From assembly GCF_027531815.1 (NCBI RefSeq), contig NZ_JAPZSK010000011.1, forward strand, positions 68,223-132,222: a stretch of DNA of 64,000 bases, given 5' to 3'. Positions 9,695 to 18,172 of the stretch are shown here, piece after piece. Origin of the DNA: Gemmatimonas sp. (GTDB lineage: Bacteria; Gemmatimonadota; Gemmatimonadetes; Gemmatimonadales; Gemmatimonadaceae). Under the pieces are notes generated by a model. The model was not told where the DNA came from. It made no database searches and saw only the letters and a list, made by a program, of their open reading frames with translations. How positions within the stretch are numbered: position 1 is the stretch's first letter; every line of letters begins with the position of its first letter. The position numbers and the translations under genes were made by a program.

Positions 9695-10127
9695 GCGGTC
9701 AACGATGCATCTGGTGCAGCGCCCGTTCAAGGGAGCGGGGTGAGCGCCGAGCGCCAGGCGCCGGCCGCGGCCTGGCGGCCCAGACTCGCGTCGTTCCACC
9801 TGCGCGGAGAGCTGTTCGAAGTCGTCCGCGATGCAGTTGAAGGCAGGCACGACGCCGCTCACCGCCTTGGCGCGAAAGGCGGTTGGCATGGCGATGCCAC
9901 AGCTCCTGCATGCGGGTATAGAGCCGCTGCCATGTATTGTGGTTCTCTGGCGAATAGAGCGCAGGAGGCTGTTCGCTGTTCCTGTGCCTCGTTGCCGCGA
10001 TACGCGGCTCCCCAGTCTAGCGGGAAGAGCATGGCGCGTGATCCCGCTACCTTATCGGCATACCGCGTCGACGCCGCTTCGTCCCCCGGGCTTGGGTCGA
10101 ACGGGTACCCTCCTGCATACCGTGCGC
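9695..10127. other. Intergenic stretch, no gene recognised
   Basis: This 433-bp gap separates the start of the small membrane protein from the DUF952-cupin gene. Frames across it are open by chance but have no recognisable protein character. I see no RNA gene, repeat or clear promoter, although both flanking genes should have their promoters here. Confidence 0.5.
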
Positions 10128-11012
10128 ATGACGATTGCCAGCGACCGTGCCGTCTTCCACATCTGCTCGCGCACCGCGCTGCAGCACGCACGCGCAGCGG
10201 GCGTCTATCGCGCGGACAGCCTGCAGCACGAGGGGTTCATCCACCTGTCGCAGGCGCACCAGGTGTTGCCCACGGTGCAGGCCTACTTCGCCGGCGTGCC
10301 CGACCTGGTGGTGCTGGTCATCGATCCCACCCGGCTCACGTCACCCCTGCGCTACGAGCCACCGGCACCGCTGCCGTCCCACGCGCCCAAGCCCCCCAGC
10401 GACGACCTGTATCCGCACTGTTACGGTCCCCTCGACCTCGCGGCCATCGTGGACGCCGTGGAGGTGGCGCACTTCACCGGCGCGCCGGTGCACGCCGACA
10501 CGATGGCCGTGCTGCGCCGGTATGCCTTCGAGCGCCTGCCCGTGGAGGGCACCCTCTTCCGCAGCAGTTGGCGATCATCGCGCGACGATGCGCAGGGCGC
10601 ACCGGCCGGAACGGCCATGATCGGGCTCTATACCGACAGTCCGCGTAGCGTGTCGCTCTTTCACCGGCTCGCCCACGATGAAGTGTGGCACGCCTACGGC
10701 GGCGACCCGTTCGTGCTGCATCTGCTGTATGCCGACGGACGCACCGACACGGTGACCATGCACGCCAACGCGGGCGACGATGCGTTGGTGCAGTACGTCG
10801 TGCCGGCTGGCACCTGGCAGGCCGGTGAACTGGTGCCGGGTGGCCGCTACGCACTGTTCGGCTGCACCATGGCACCCGGCTTCACCGGCGCCTGCTTCGA
10901 GGCGGGGCGTCTGGATGACCTGCGCGAACGCTACCCTGCCGCCGCGGCTACGATCGAGCGCCTGGCGTTGGCCCACGGCGACACCCGCATGCCGGCGGAT
11001 TTCGCGACGTAG
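10128..11012 (+). CDS. DUF952-DUF985 (cupin) fusion protein
   Basis: The 294-residue product joins two small families. Residues about 1-115 match DUF952, with FHICSRTALQHARAAGVYRADSL, GFIHLSQAHQVL and a closing YPHCYGPLDL. Residues about 125-285 match the DUF985 cupin family, with FHRLAHDEVWHAYGGDPFVLHLL as the metal-binding core and VPAGTWQAGELV further on. Both families are uncharacterised and usually encoded separately; the cupin half might bind a metal and a sugar-like ligand. The ATG at 10128 starts exactly at the DUF952 domain, while the 99 codons upstream in frame look non-coding. The cupin start has FERLPVEGTLF where family members have HPEGGYF-like sequence. Confidence 0.8.
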   Translation: MTIASDRAVFHICSRTALQHARAAGVYRADSLQHEGFIHLSQAHQVLPTVQAYFAGVPDLVVLVIDPTRLTSPLRYEPPAPLPSHAPKPPSDDLYPHCYGPLDLAAIVDAVEVAHFTGAPVHADTMAVLRRYAFERLPVEGTLFRSSWRSSRDDAQGAPAGTAMIGLYTDSPRSVSLFHRLAHDEVWHAYGGDPFVLHLLYADGRTDTVTMHANAGDDALVQYVVPAGTWQAGELVPGGRYALFGCTMAPGFTGACFEAGRLDDLRERYPAAAATIERLALAHGDTRMPADFAT

Positions 11013-11171
11013 GGTGGACGGGACGAGCCGTCCGTGTCGTCCGTGGTGCGGTACGGCGGCGGTGCGGGGGTGGTGCGGGGGTGGTGCGGCCATGCCCCAA
11101 GGCGGCGGAGTCGCGCTAGCTTGCGCGAGTGGCACGTCGCGAGTCCCCCTCTCCTCTCCCTGACGCATTCC

Positions 11172-11675
11172 ATGGTCCTCACCAAAGACGAACTGATTGG
11201 CGCGCTCACGCACGAAGTGCAGGTGCTGCGCCATCTCCTCACCAAGATCGACGCCGAGGCGGTGAACTACCGCCCCACGCCGAAGCAGCGCAGCAGCATC
11301 GAAGTGGTGCGCTACCTCGTAGTGCAGGGGCCGGTACTCACGACCGCCATCAAGACCGGCACCTTCGACGGGGCGGCGTGGGGCGCCGCGCAGGCGGCGG
11401 CCGAACAGGCCGATCTCGCCGGGCTCGATGCCATGCTCGCCACGCAGCCGGCGATGTACGCCGAGCAGTTGGGCGCCATGACCGACGAAGACTTCCGCGG
11501 CACCATCCAGCTGTTCGGCGGCCCCATGTCACGCGGCCTGCACTTCGTGACGCTGGTCCTCGCCAACTACGCGGCGTACCGCACGCAGCTGTTCTGCTAC
11601 CTCAAGCTGTGCGGACGTGAAGAGCTCGGTACCGCCAACCTGTGGCAGGGTCGCGACCCCAAGCCGGCGGCGTAA
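11172..11675 (+). CDS. DinB-like four-helix protein
   Basis: This 167-residue, mainly helical protein resembles the DinB/YfiT-like four-helix superfamily, whose members bind a metal through three His residues and sometimes act as thiol transferases. The first helix has THEVQVLRHLL, and LHFVTLVLANYAAYRTQLF forms a late helix typical of the family. I see one His in helix 1 and one in the late segment, but the middle His position reads VVQG, so the metal site may be incomplete. The ATG at 11172 follows a run of low-quality upstream frame. The alcohol dehydrogenase starts 22 bp downstream and may be co-transcribed. Confidence 0.65.
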   Translation: MVLTKDELIGALTHEVQVLRHLLTKIDAEAVNYRPTPKQRSSIEVVRYLVVQGPVLTTAIKTGTFDGAAWGAAQAAAEQADLAGLDAMLATQPAMYAEQLGAMTDEDFRGTIQLFGGPMSRGLHFVTLVLANYAAYRTQLFCYLKLCGREELGTANLWQGRDPKPAA

Positions 11676-11697
11676 GCCCGTGCCCATCCCCACCGCC

Positions 11698-12759
11698 ATG
11701 CCGGCGCGCATGCGGGCCGTGCGACTCGTGCGCCCCGGCCACCCCGTCGAGATGCAGGAGGTGGCCGTCCCGTCGGTTGGCCCGCACGACGTGCTGGTGC
11801 GCGTGCGCGCTGCCGGCATCTGCCACTCCGACGTACACTACCGCGCCGGACGCTCGCGGGTGGAGCCGTTGCCGCTCACCCTCGGGCACGAGGTGGCGGG
11901 CGACGTCGTGGCGGTGGGAAACGGGGTGCACACACACGCCGTGGGTGACCGGGTGTGTCTGCACTACCTGGTGATCTGCGGGCAATGTCCGCACTGCGTT
12001 GCCGGCCGGGAGCAGTTCTGTCCCACGGGGCTCATGCTGGGGCACTTCACCGACGGCGGGTGGGCCGAGTACATCGCCGTGCCGGCACGCAATGCCGTGC
12101 GCTTGCCCGCAACGGTGCCCTACGAACATGGCGCGGTGATGATGTGCTCTTCGTCCACCTCGCTGCACGCACTGCGCAAGGCACGATGCCTACCGGGCGA
12201 CACGGTGCTGGTGGTGGGCGCCGGCGGCCTGGGGATGTCAGCCATCCAGATCGCGCAGCAGCTGGGGGCGACGCGGGTCATTGCCGCCGACCGCGATCCC
12301 ACCAAGCTGGCGCTGGCGCAGCGTTTGGGGGCGGTGCCACTCGATGTGCGTGGCCTTGGTCCCGACGCAGGCGCCGCTGCTGTGCGCGCCCTCACCGAGG
12401 GACGCGGCGTGGATGTGGCGGTGGAGCTGGTGGGCCATGGGGACACCGTGCAGCTCGCCCTCAAGAGCGTGGCCCCGTTGGGACGCGCCGTGGTGGTGGG
12501 GCTCAACGATGTGCCCGTGCCCATCGACAGCTACCGCGATCTGATTGGCCGCGAGGCGGAGCTCATCGGCTCCAACGATCACCTGTTGGGTGAACTCGAG
12601 GAGCTCACCGAAATGGCCGCCCGCGGCGCGCTTGTACTGGACGACGTGGTCACCAACCGCGTGGCGCTCGACGCCGACGCCATCAACGCCGTGCTCGATG
12701 CCCTCGAGCAGCACCGCGCGCCGGTGCGCACGGTGATCGTGCCCGACTCCGCCGGATAG
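11698..12759 (+). CDS. Zinc-dependent alcohol dehydrogenase (MDR family)
   Basis: This 353-residue medium-chain dehydrogenase would oxidise an alcohol or reduce an aldehyde with NAD(P). The catalytic zinc Cys lies in AGICHSDVH, followed by LGHEVAGDVVAVG. Structural zinc Cys residues appear in CGQCPHCVAGREQFC, and the Rossmann loop is VGAGGLGMSAIQ. The domains are complete and of normal length. I chose the ATG at 11698; GTG at 11680 and ATG at 11710 are also possible. Its last 181 bp are antisense to the 3' end of the DUF3179 gene. The substrate is not predictable from sequence. Confidence 0.9.
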   Translation: MPARMRAVRLVRPGHPVEMQEVAVPSVGPHDVLVRVRAAGICHSDVHYRAGRSRVEPLPLTLGHEVAGDVVAVGNGVHTHAVGDRVCLHYLVICGQCPHCVAGREQFCPTGLMLGHFTDGGWAEYIAVPARNAVRLPATVPYEHGAVMMCSSSTSLHALRKARCLPGDTVLVVGAGGLGMSAIQIAQQLGATRVIAADRDPTKLALAQRLGAVPLDVRGLGPDAGAAAVRALTEGRGVDVAVELVGHGDTVQLALKSVAPLGRAVVVGLNDVPVPIDSYRDLIGREAELIGSNDHLLGELEELTEMAARGALVLDDVVTNRVALDADAINAVLDALEQHRAPVRTVIVPDSAG

Positions 12760-13910
12760 CGACTGGTGGTGGGCTGGAAGGTACGCCAGCTGTGCCAGAA
12801 CTCCTGACTCGCCACCAACGCGGTGAGCGTGTCGCTCGCCCCCTGTCCATTGAAGGCGTACGCCCGTCGCGTGCCGCCCTCTCCGGTAACGAGGGAATCG
12901 TCTTCCACGCGGAACAGGGCGGTGGCACTCGGCCGCTCGAAGGCGAAGAAGCTGAGACTGTCGCTGGCCAGCGCGATCACCAGCGGCGTGCCGTCAAGCA
13001 CATCGTTGATGGCCTTCGTGTGCTCGAGATGATTCCAATCGTAGGCGCGACTTTGTGCGCCGATCGTGATGCCCACCACCCAGCTCTTCTCGCCCCAGGA
13101 ACTGGTGTCGGTGCCGGTGAGCTTCTTGCGACTGGTGCCGCGCTCGTAGGCATAGTCCTTGGCGTACTCGGTCAGGAAGGTGCTGTCCGCCTGCATGATG
13201 CGACTGGCCGGATACAGCGACAGCCAGCGCGCGAGCGTCATCTGGCGACTGGGAATCTCGGGGAGCACGGTCCCCTGGCGCGGGCCCACCACGGCTTCGC
13301 CGTTGGCCTGGCGCCACCAGCTGCCGGTGCGCTCATCCTCGAGCATGGCGTTGAAGTTGTCCATGCCCACCAGTCGAAACGTCTGCTCCTCGGCGCCCAC
13401 GAACGGCGAGAAGACCCGGCCGGTCCGGCAGACCGTGCAGTAGGTGACCAGTACGTCCTGTCCACCCACCCGGTCGCGCAGGTGATGATGGTAGCCGATG
13501 TACTGGAGCGGGTAGGCACGCGCTTCACCATTCACCACCACGCCCACCACGAGGCGATCGAGCGCCACGCCGTTGTCGGCGGCACTGGCCATGCGCAGCA
13601 CCGTGGGTGGGCGGAACATCTGGTCGGCCGCCATGCGGAAGTTCACGTACCACGCGAGAGCCGCCACCAGCCCGGTGAGCGGCGCCAGCACCCACCAGCG
13701 GCGGGCCGACCGGTCACGCAACAGCGCCAGCGCACCAAGCGCGAGCAGCGTGCCGGCGATACCGCGCACCACCCACCGCGCTGACCACAGCGTGTAGGCC
13801 AGGTCGAGACTGCGCATGCGCTGACTGCCCGGCAGCGGCATGATGAAGTACACATTGGCCAGCTCGAACAGGGCCAGCAGCGCCAGCCCTACGGCATAGA
13901 ATCGTCGCAT
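12579..13910 (-). CDS. DUF3179 membrane protein with an extended tail
   Basis: The 443-residue product starts with three or four membrane helices (residues about 1-105) and continues with a DUF3179 domain (about 120-385). Typical blocks are VTYCTVCRTGRVF with its CxxC pair, a segment ending in DERTGSWWRQANGEAVVG, and LARWLSLYPASRIM. The function of DUF3179 is unknown. The family sequence ends near FWHSWRTFQP, but no stop follows, so about 60 Ser/Ala-rich residues are added by reading the antisense strand of the alcohol dehydrogenase gene. I chose ATG 13910, which opens with a membrane helix; the frame stays open to 13961. Confidence 0.8.
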   Translation of the reverse strand: MRRFYAVGLALLALFELANVYFIMPLPGSQRMRSLDLAYTLWSARWVVRGIAGTLLALGALALLRDRSARRWWVLAPLTGLVAALAWYVNFRMAADQMFRPPTVLRMASAADNGVALDRLVVGVVVNGEARAYPLQYIGYHHHLRDRVGGQDVLVTYCTVCRTGRVFSPFVGAEEQTFRLVGMDNFNAMLEDERTGSWWRQANGEAVVGPRQGTVLPEIPSRQMTLARWLSLYPASRIMQADSTFLTEYAKDYAYERGTSRKKLTGTDTSSWGEKSWVVGITIGAQSRAYDWNHLEHTKAINDVLDGTPLVIALASDSLSFFAFERPSATALFRVEDDSLVTGEGGTRRAYAFNGQGASDTLTALVASQEFWHSWRTFQPTTSRYPAESGTITVRTGARCCSRASSTALMASASSATRLVTTSSSTSAPRAAISVSSSSSPNR

Positions 13911-13999
13911 GCCGAAATGAATATCAGCGCATGCGCCGGTGCCACGCCCCTCCGGCAACACCCCCGTGCACGAACCGTCGCCGGCGTCGCCGGCCTGCG

Positions 14000-14791
14000 C
14001 TATTCCACGCGGAGACGGTCACGCCGATAGCGCTGCCGCAGTCCCCCCGGCACCCACATGGCGTGCTTGAGCAGAAAGACGATGAGCTTGAACCGCTTAC
14101 CCGGCACACACACTACGGCGCCGCGGGATCGCGCCTGCGCGAGGCTCTCGTCCACCACCCGCTCGGCCGACAACCACGCCCACCCGGGGATCCCCTTGCG
14201 CCCACTCCCCAGCCGGTCGTGGAACTCCGTGTAGGTGAAGCCGGGGCACAACGCTTGAATGTGTACGCCGCTCCCCTCCAGTTCCGTGGCGGCGGCCTCG
14301 CAGTACACGCGCTGGTACGCCTTGGTGGCGTTGTAGTTCACGTTGCCGGCGGTGGGCGACCAGCTGGCGACACTGGCCACCACGATGATTGTGCCGGCGG
14401 CGCGCTCGGTCATGCCGGGCAACGCAGCGCTCACCAGCTCGTGCGTGCAGGTGACGTGCAGGCGCAGCATCTGCCGCTGCTTCTCCGGATCGGCGGTGAG
14501 CAGCGTCCCGCGCGTACCGAACCCGGCGTTGCTCACGAGAAAGGCCAGCCGCGGCTCCGCGCGCAGGCGGTCGGCAAGCCGCGCCATGTCGGTGTCGACG
14601 GAGAGGTCGGCCACGAAGGGCTCCGCCGCCACGCCGTGCGAGGCAGCAAGCGCGGCGCATACCGCATCGAGGCGCACGTGGTCACGCGCCACCAGCAGCA
14701 GGTCGTGTCCCGCGGCGGCCAGTCGCTGCGCGAAGACGTGCCCGATGCCGGCCGTGGCGCCGGTCACGACGGCGAGCGGCCGGGGTGACAT
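14000..14791 (-). CDS. Short-chain dehydrogenase/reductase
   Basis: This 263-residue classical SDR has the cofactor motif TGATAGIG near the N-terminus, the NAG motif in LVSNAGFG, a catalytic Ser in VVASVASWSP, and the YxxxK motif as YNATKAYQ. C-terminal features (VCVPGKRFKLIVFLLKHAMW) resemble the DltE/YqjQ-like subgroup, which may act on lipid-like substrates. The ATG at 14791 places the glycine motif at the usual distance. The amphi-Trp gene ends 22 bp upstream on the same strand, so the two are probably one transcript. Confidence 0.88.
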   Translation of the reverse strand: MSPRPLAVVTGATAGIGHVFAQRLAAAGHDLLLVARDHVRLDAVCAALAASHGVAAEPFVADLSVDTDMARLADRLRAEPRLAFLVSNAGFGTRGTLLTADPEKQRQMLRLHVTCTHELVSAALPGMTERAAGTIIVVASVASWSPTAGNVNYNATKAYQRVYCEAAATELEGSGVHIQALCPGFTYTEFHDRLGSGRKGIPGWAWLSAERVVDESLAQARSRGAVVCVPGKRFKLIVFLLKHAMWVPGGLRQRYRRDRLRVE

Positions 14792-14813
14792 CACGCGAGC
14801 TCCGCCGCGCACA

Positions 14814-15038
14814 TCACTCCGGGCTCCAGCGCACCTGGAACTCCAGCTCCTCGGTTCCGTCGGTACGTTCGTGTTCGATGGTGAACTCCGCGTGCGCGGG
14901 AACACGCAACCGTTCACCGGCTACCTGGATGGTGAACGGCGCTTCCGACTCGATGGCGTCGGCAAGGCGGCGCAGCTTGGCAACGAACTGCGAGCGCGAG
15001 TAGTGGCGCTCGAGATCACGGTCACGGCGAGCGGGCAT
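14814..15038 (-). CDS. Amphi-Trp domain protein
   Basis: This 74-residue protein matches the small amphi-Trp family. It has a helical FVAKLRRLADAIES block, then FTIQVAGERLRVPAHAEFTIEH and a closing ELEFQVRW with the conserved Trp. The role of the family is unknown. It is probably cytosolic, as no signal or membrane segment is present. It precedes the SDR gene by 22 bp on the same strand. Confidence 0.8.
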   Translation of the reverse strand: MPARRDRDLERHYSRSQFVAKLRRLADAIESEAPFTIQVAGERLRVPAHAEFTIEHERTDGTEELEFQVRWSPE

Positions 15039-15148
15039 GGGCAGTGAAGAATGAGGAGCCGGGCCGTCGCCTCGTGCGACGGCAGGTGGTGGAAAGATGA
15101 CGCCAACGCGTGCCGGAACCTACGTCGCCCCAGCGGCCCCCCGCCGCC

Positions 15149-16552
15149 TCACTCCTGCTGAAACTCCGCCACCACCAGGCGGCGCCGGTCCTGCGGGTGG
15201 GTGCGCACGACGATGGTTTCGGCGTTGATGGTGGCGCGAACGGTGCGGGCCGTATCGGCGGCGAACCAGCGAAGCGCCCGGTCGACGGTGGGCACCCCCG
15301 GGGTGATACCCGCCGCCGGGACCCCATCGAAGTGCACCGTATCGCGCGAGGCGCCCAGGTATCCGCGCGGCCGCGTCATGAGCACGCTCACGCTGTCGCG
15401 ACGCGGTGCCAGTGGCGCCGGCAGGCGGAAGTTCACCACGGCGCTCGAGCGGGAAAAGCTGCTGCGATATACGTGCAGGATGACGCTGCTGTCGGGCATT
15501 GCCACTTCGAATTCGTACCGGGCGGTGGCGCTGGCCCGAAACGGGCCCCAGCGGCCGTCGTCGCGCGTGACGGCGCGATGCACGGCCACACGCGTACGTA
15601 CCCCGCTGGCGGCATCCACCTCGTGCACCGTGACCACGGCGCGCGCGAGCGGCACGTTGGTGGGCTGGCCGCCGGCATTGGCGCTGACCATGCCATCGAG
15701 CACCACCGCGCTGTCGGGCACGATGGCGAGGGTTCGCGCAGGCCGCCCCACGATGAAGCGATACTGCGCGGCAAAGGCCGCCGCCCCGAAGGCCACTTCC
15801 CGATGATCGGTTCCGGGGAGCACCACGTTGGTCGCGCCTGCCAGTGCCGGCGAACGCGCGTCCACCCCGGTCGCCATGGTGGGCGCGCCCATGGCGGCAC
15901 CGGTGGGCTGCGCGTACTTGTCGAGCGAGTCGCTGCGCAGGGCAAGAAAACGCACACCGGCCACCACTTCACTGCCCGCGTTGAGCGCGCGCAGATACGG
16001 GGACAGGCCGTTGAATTCACTCTCGGGCGTCATGGTGGCCAGCGCCATGACGCCATGATTGGGGGTGCCGCAGGTGATCACGTGCGACACGTGGGCCGCG
16101 CCGCCACCGAAGCGCACGTAATGGCGCATGGTGAGGCCGCCACGCGAACTGCCCACCAGCGCCACCCTGTTGGCGCCGGTGCGCAGCAGCACCCGCGTGA
16201 CGAAGGCGGCGAGCGCGGCCGCCTGATCCTCGGGGGTACTGCGGTTGCTTTCGCGCGCGGTGGGGGTGCTGGACGCCGACGGATGCGGGAGGTCGACCGC
16301 AAAGAGCCGGTCGCGCGGATAGCCGTTGCTTTCGAAGCGCCAGATGGTGTTGTCCCACAAGCCGGCGTGGTCGCCGTTGCCGTGCACGAATACGATGGGA
16401 ATGGGTGCCGCTGCGGCAGCACTCCGACGCGCGGGCGCCGGCCGCTGCGCCGCCTGCTGGGCCGTCAGCGGCGTGACCATGGCGCCCGGCGTGGCGACGC
16501 TCAGGGCAAGCAGTGCGCGGGTTCGTGCGACCCGCGACGCCCACCACCTCAT
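15149..16552 (-). CDS. Exported alpha/beta hydrolase
   Basis: The 467-residue product has a signal peptide ending near LTAQQ and an Ala/Pro-rich linker, then an alpha/beta hydrolase core (about residues 50-290). The oxyanion strand is IVFVHGNGDHAGLW, the nucleophile elbow is GSSRGG and the likely catalytic His is in LPGTDHREV. CGTPNHG resembles lipase-like members of the fold. The last 170 residues are beta-rich and may be an accessory domain. It overlaps the upstream YbjQ gene by 4 bp (ATGA), so translation is probably coupled. The substrate is unknown; an esterase or lipase role is the best guess. Confidence 0.8.
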   Translation of the reverse strand: MRWWASRVARTRALLALSVATPGAMVTPLTAQQAAQRPAPARRSAAAAAPIPIVFVHGNGDHAGLWDNTIWRFESNGYPRDRLFAVDLPHPSASSTPTARESNRSTPEDQAAALAAFVTRVLLRTGANRVALVGSSRGGLTMRHYVRFGGGAAHVSHVITCGTPNHGVMALATMTPESEFNGLSPYLRALNAGSEVVAGVRFLALRSDSLDKYAQPTGAAMGAPTMATGVDARSPALAGATNVVLPGTDHREVAFGAAAFAAQYRFIVGRPARTLAIVPDSAVVLDGMVSANAGGQPTNVPLARAVVTVHEVDAASGVRTRVAVHRAVTRDDGRWGPFRASATARYEFEVAMPDSSVILHVYRSSFSRSSAVVNFRLPAPLAPRRDSVSVLMTRPRGYLGASRDTVHFDGVPAAGITPGVPTVDRALRWFAADTARTVRATINAETIVVRTHPQDRRRLVVAEFQQE

Positions 16553-16872
16553 GGCGCCACCGGCTGTACGCGCACGGCCGTGCCGTAGCAGAGCACCTCG
16601 GTGACGCCTGCCATGAGTTCGTTGGCGTCGTAGCGGATGCCGATCACCGCGTCGGCACCGGCCATCTCGGCCTGCACGATCATGGTGTCGAACGCCTGCT
16701 GCCGCGTACGCTCGGCCAGCTGCGTGAACAGCGAGATGTTGCCGCCGATGAGCGTCTGAAAGCTGGCGCCGATGGTCCCGAACACCGACCGGGAGCGCAC
16801 GACCACGCCCCGCACCACCCCGAAGCTCTCGACGATGCGATACCCCGGCAGCTCGAAGGTGGTGCTCGTCAT
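16549..16872 (-). CDS. YbjQ/UPF0145 family protein
   Basis: With the ATG at 16872 the product is 107 residues, the same length as E. coli YbjQ. It carries the family blocks YRIVESFGVVRGVVV, GGNISLFTQLAERTRQQAFDTM and GADAVIGIRYDAN. Members form pentameric rings and have been suggested to bind heavy metals, but the function is not established. ATGs at 16917 and 16926 would add residues that family members lack. Its stop overlaps the start of the exported hydrolase by 4 bp. Confidence 0.85.
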   Translation of the reverse strand: MTSTTFELPGYRIVESFGVVRGVVVRSRSVFGTIGASFQTLIGGNISLFTQLAERTRQQAFDTMIVQAEMAGADAVIGIRYDANELMAGVTEVLCYGTAVRVQPVAP

Positions 16873-16936
16873 GTTGTACGGAATGTCGATGGCCTGCGCG
16901 TGTATCACGGAATCCATGGGGACCATCGGGTGTGAG

Positions 16937-18172
16937 TCAACGTGTGTGGCGAATCCATCGCCAGGTGTCCGCGAGCGAGGGTTCCTTGCCGTGCAGCAGA
17001 ATGCCAAGGGCGAAGATCGTTCCCGCCGCGCGACGAAAGGCCCACGCCGCCGTGGCCAGGAGCAGCACGGCCAGGGTGGGCTCCCACCACGGCACGCTGG
17101 TAAGCAATAGCCGTACGGGAAGTACCGCCATGCTCGTGAGCGGAAAGACCGACAGGACCTGAGCCACGACCGTGTCGGGGCGCGAGAGCAGGCTGAACGC
17201 GAGACCCAACGGGAGCACGGGTACCAGCAGCAGCGACGAGCGCGGCGACGAGTTGGGATCGTCGATCGTGGCGGCGACGGCAGCCATGAAGGAGAACCAC
17301 ATGATGATGCCGAGGAGCGTCACGAGCGCCACCACCGCCACCATGCCAGCGTCCCCCGGCATGGCCGGCATGGTGAAGGTGCTGGAGCCAAGGAGCCGTG
17401 GCAGTGTGGCCAGCAGCACGAGACTGGTGGCGCCAAGCAGCAAGGTGCTCGCCAGCGCTGCACTGGCGAGTCCGAGGATCTTGCCATCCATCCAGGTTTG
17501 CGGCGTCACGATGGCAATGACCTGTTCGGTGATGCGCTGCTGCTTCTCCCCGGTGATGCCGGTGAAGAGTGAGGCGAAGCCGTTGAAGAGCACCAGGATG
17601 CCGCAGGCGAGAATGCCGCCGGTAATCAACCGACTGGACGCATCACTGCCCCCCTGCCCACGCGACACGGTGGAGACCGCAACGGAGAAGGGGGTGAGGA
17701 GCGACGCGCGCTGTGCGTCGGTGATGGGCAACGCGGCGAAGGCGGCGCCCTGGCGCGCGCCGGTGAGCGCCGTCTCCACGGCGCCGGTCCATGCCGCGCG
17801 CTTGCGGACCACGATTTCCGCGGCCTGGGCGCTGCGCACGAGCAGGACGCCGCCCACCGAATCGGCGGCAACGGCCGCACGCGCCGCCTCCTCCGTGGCG
17901 TAGCGGGCGGGGAGCCAGACCACGTCGTCCACCACGGGTAGCGGGAACCCCAGGGCGGCCCCGTTCACGACGGCCACCTCGGTGGCCTTGGCTTTGGCGT
18001 CGTTCACCAGCTTGGTGAGCACGCCCGAGGCGGTGCCCACCGCCGCCATGATGGCAATGCCGATGACCTGCTGCCGCCACTTCACGAACCGGTTGAACTC
18101 CCAGCTGGCGATGCGGCGCACCTGCTGCCACCGCGATTGCTCATGGCCGCTCGTGCTGCTCGTGCTGCTCAT
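16937..18172 (-). CDS. ABC-2 type exporter permease (NatB-like)
   Basis: This 411-residue integral membrane protein has one N-terminal helix after a cytosolic start (RIASWEFNRFVKWRQQ), a large extracytoplasmic loop (about residues 60-180), and five or six helices in the C-terminal half. This is the layout of NatB/YhaP-type ABC-2 permeases that export ions or small molecules. The segment GEKQQRITEQVIAIVTPQTWMDGKILG is typical of these permeases. It overlaps the ATPase gene by 4 bp, so the two form one exporter. The transported substrate is unknown. Confidence 0.88.
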   Translation of the reverse strand: MSSTSSTSGHEQSRWQQVRRIASWEFNRFVKWRQQVIGIAIMAAVGTASGVLTKLVNDAKAKATEVAVVNGAALGFPLPVVDDVVWLPARYATEEAARAAVAADSVGGVLLVRSAQAAEIVVRKRAAWTGAVETALTGARQGAAFAALPITDAQRASLLTPFSVAVSTVSRGQGGSDASSRLITGGILACGILVLFNGFASLFTGITGEKQQRITEQVIAIVTPQTWMDGKILGLASAALASTLLLGATSLVLLATLPRLLGSSTFTMPAMPGDAGMVAVVALVTLLGIIMWFSFMAAVAATIDDPNSSPRSSLLLVPVLPLGLAFSLLSRPDTVVAQVLSVFPLTSMAVLPVRLLLTSVPWWEPTLAVLLLATAAWAFRRAAGTIFALGILLHGKEPSLADTWRWIRHTR

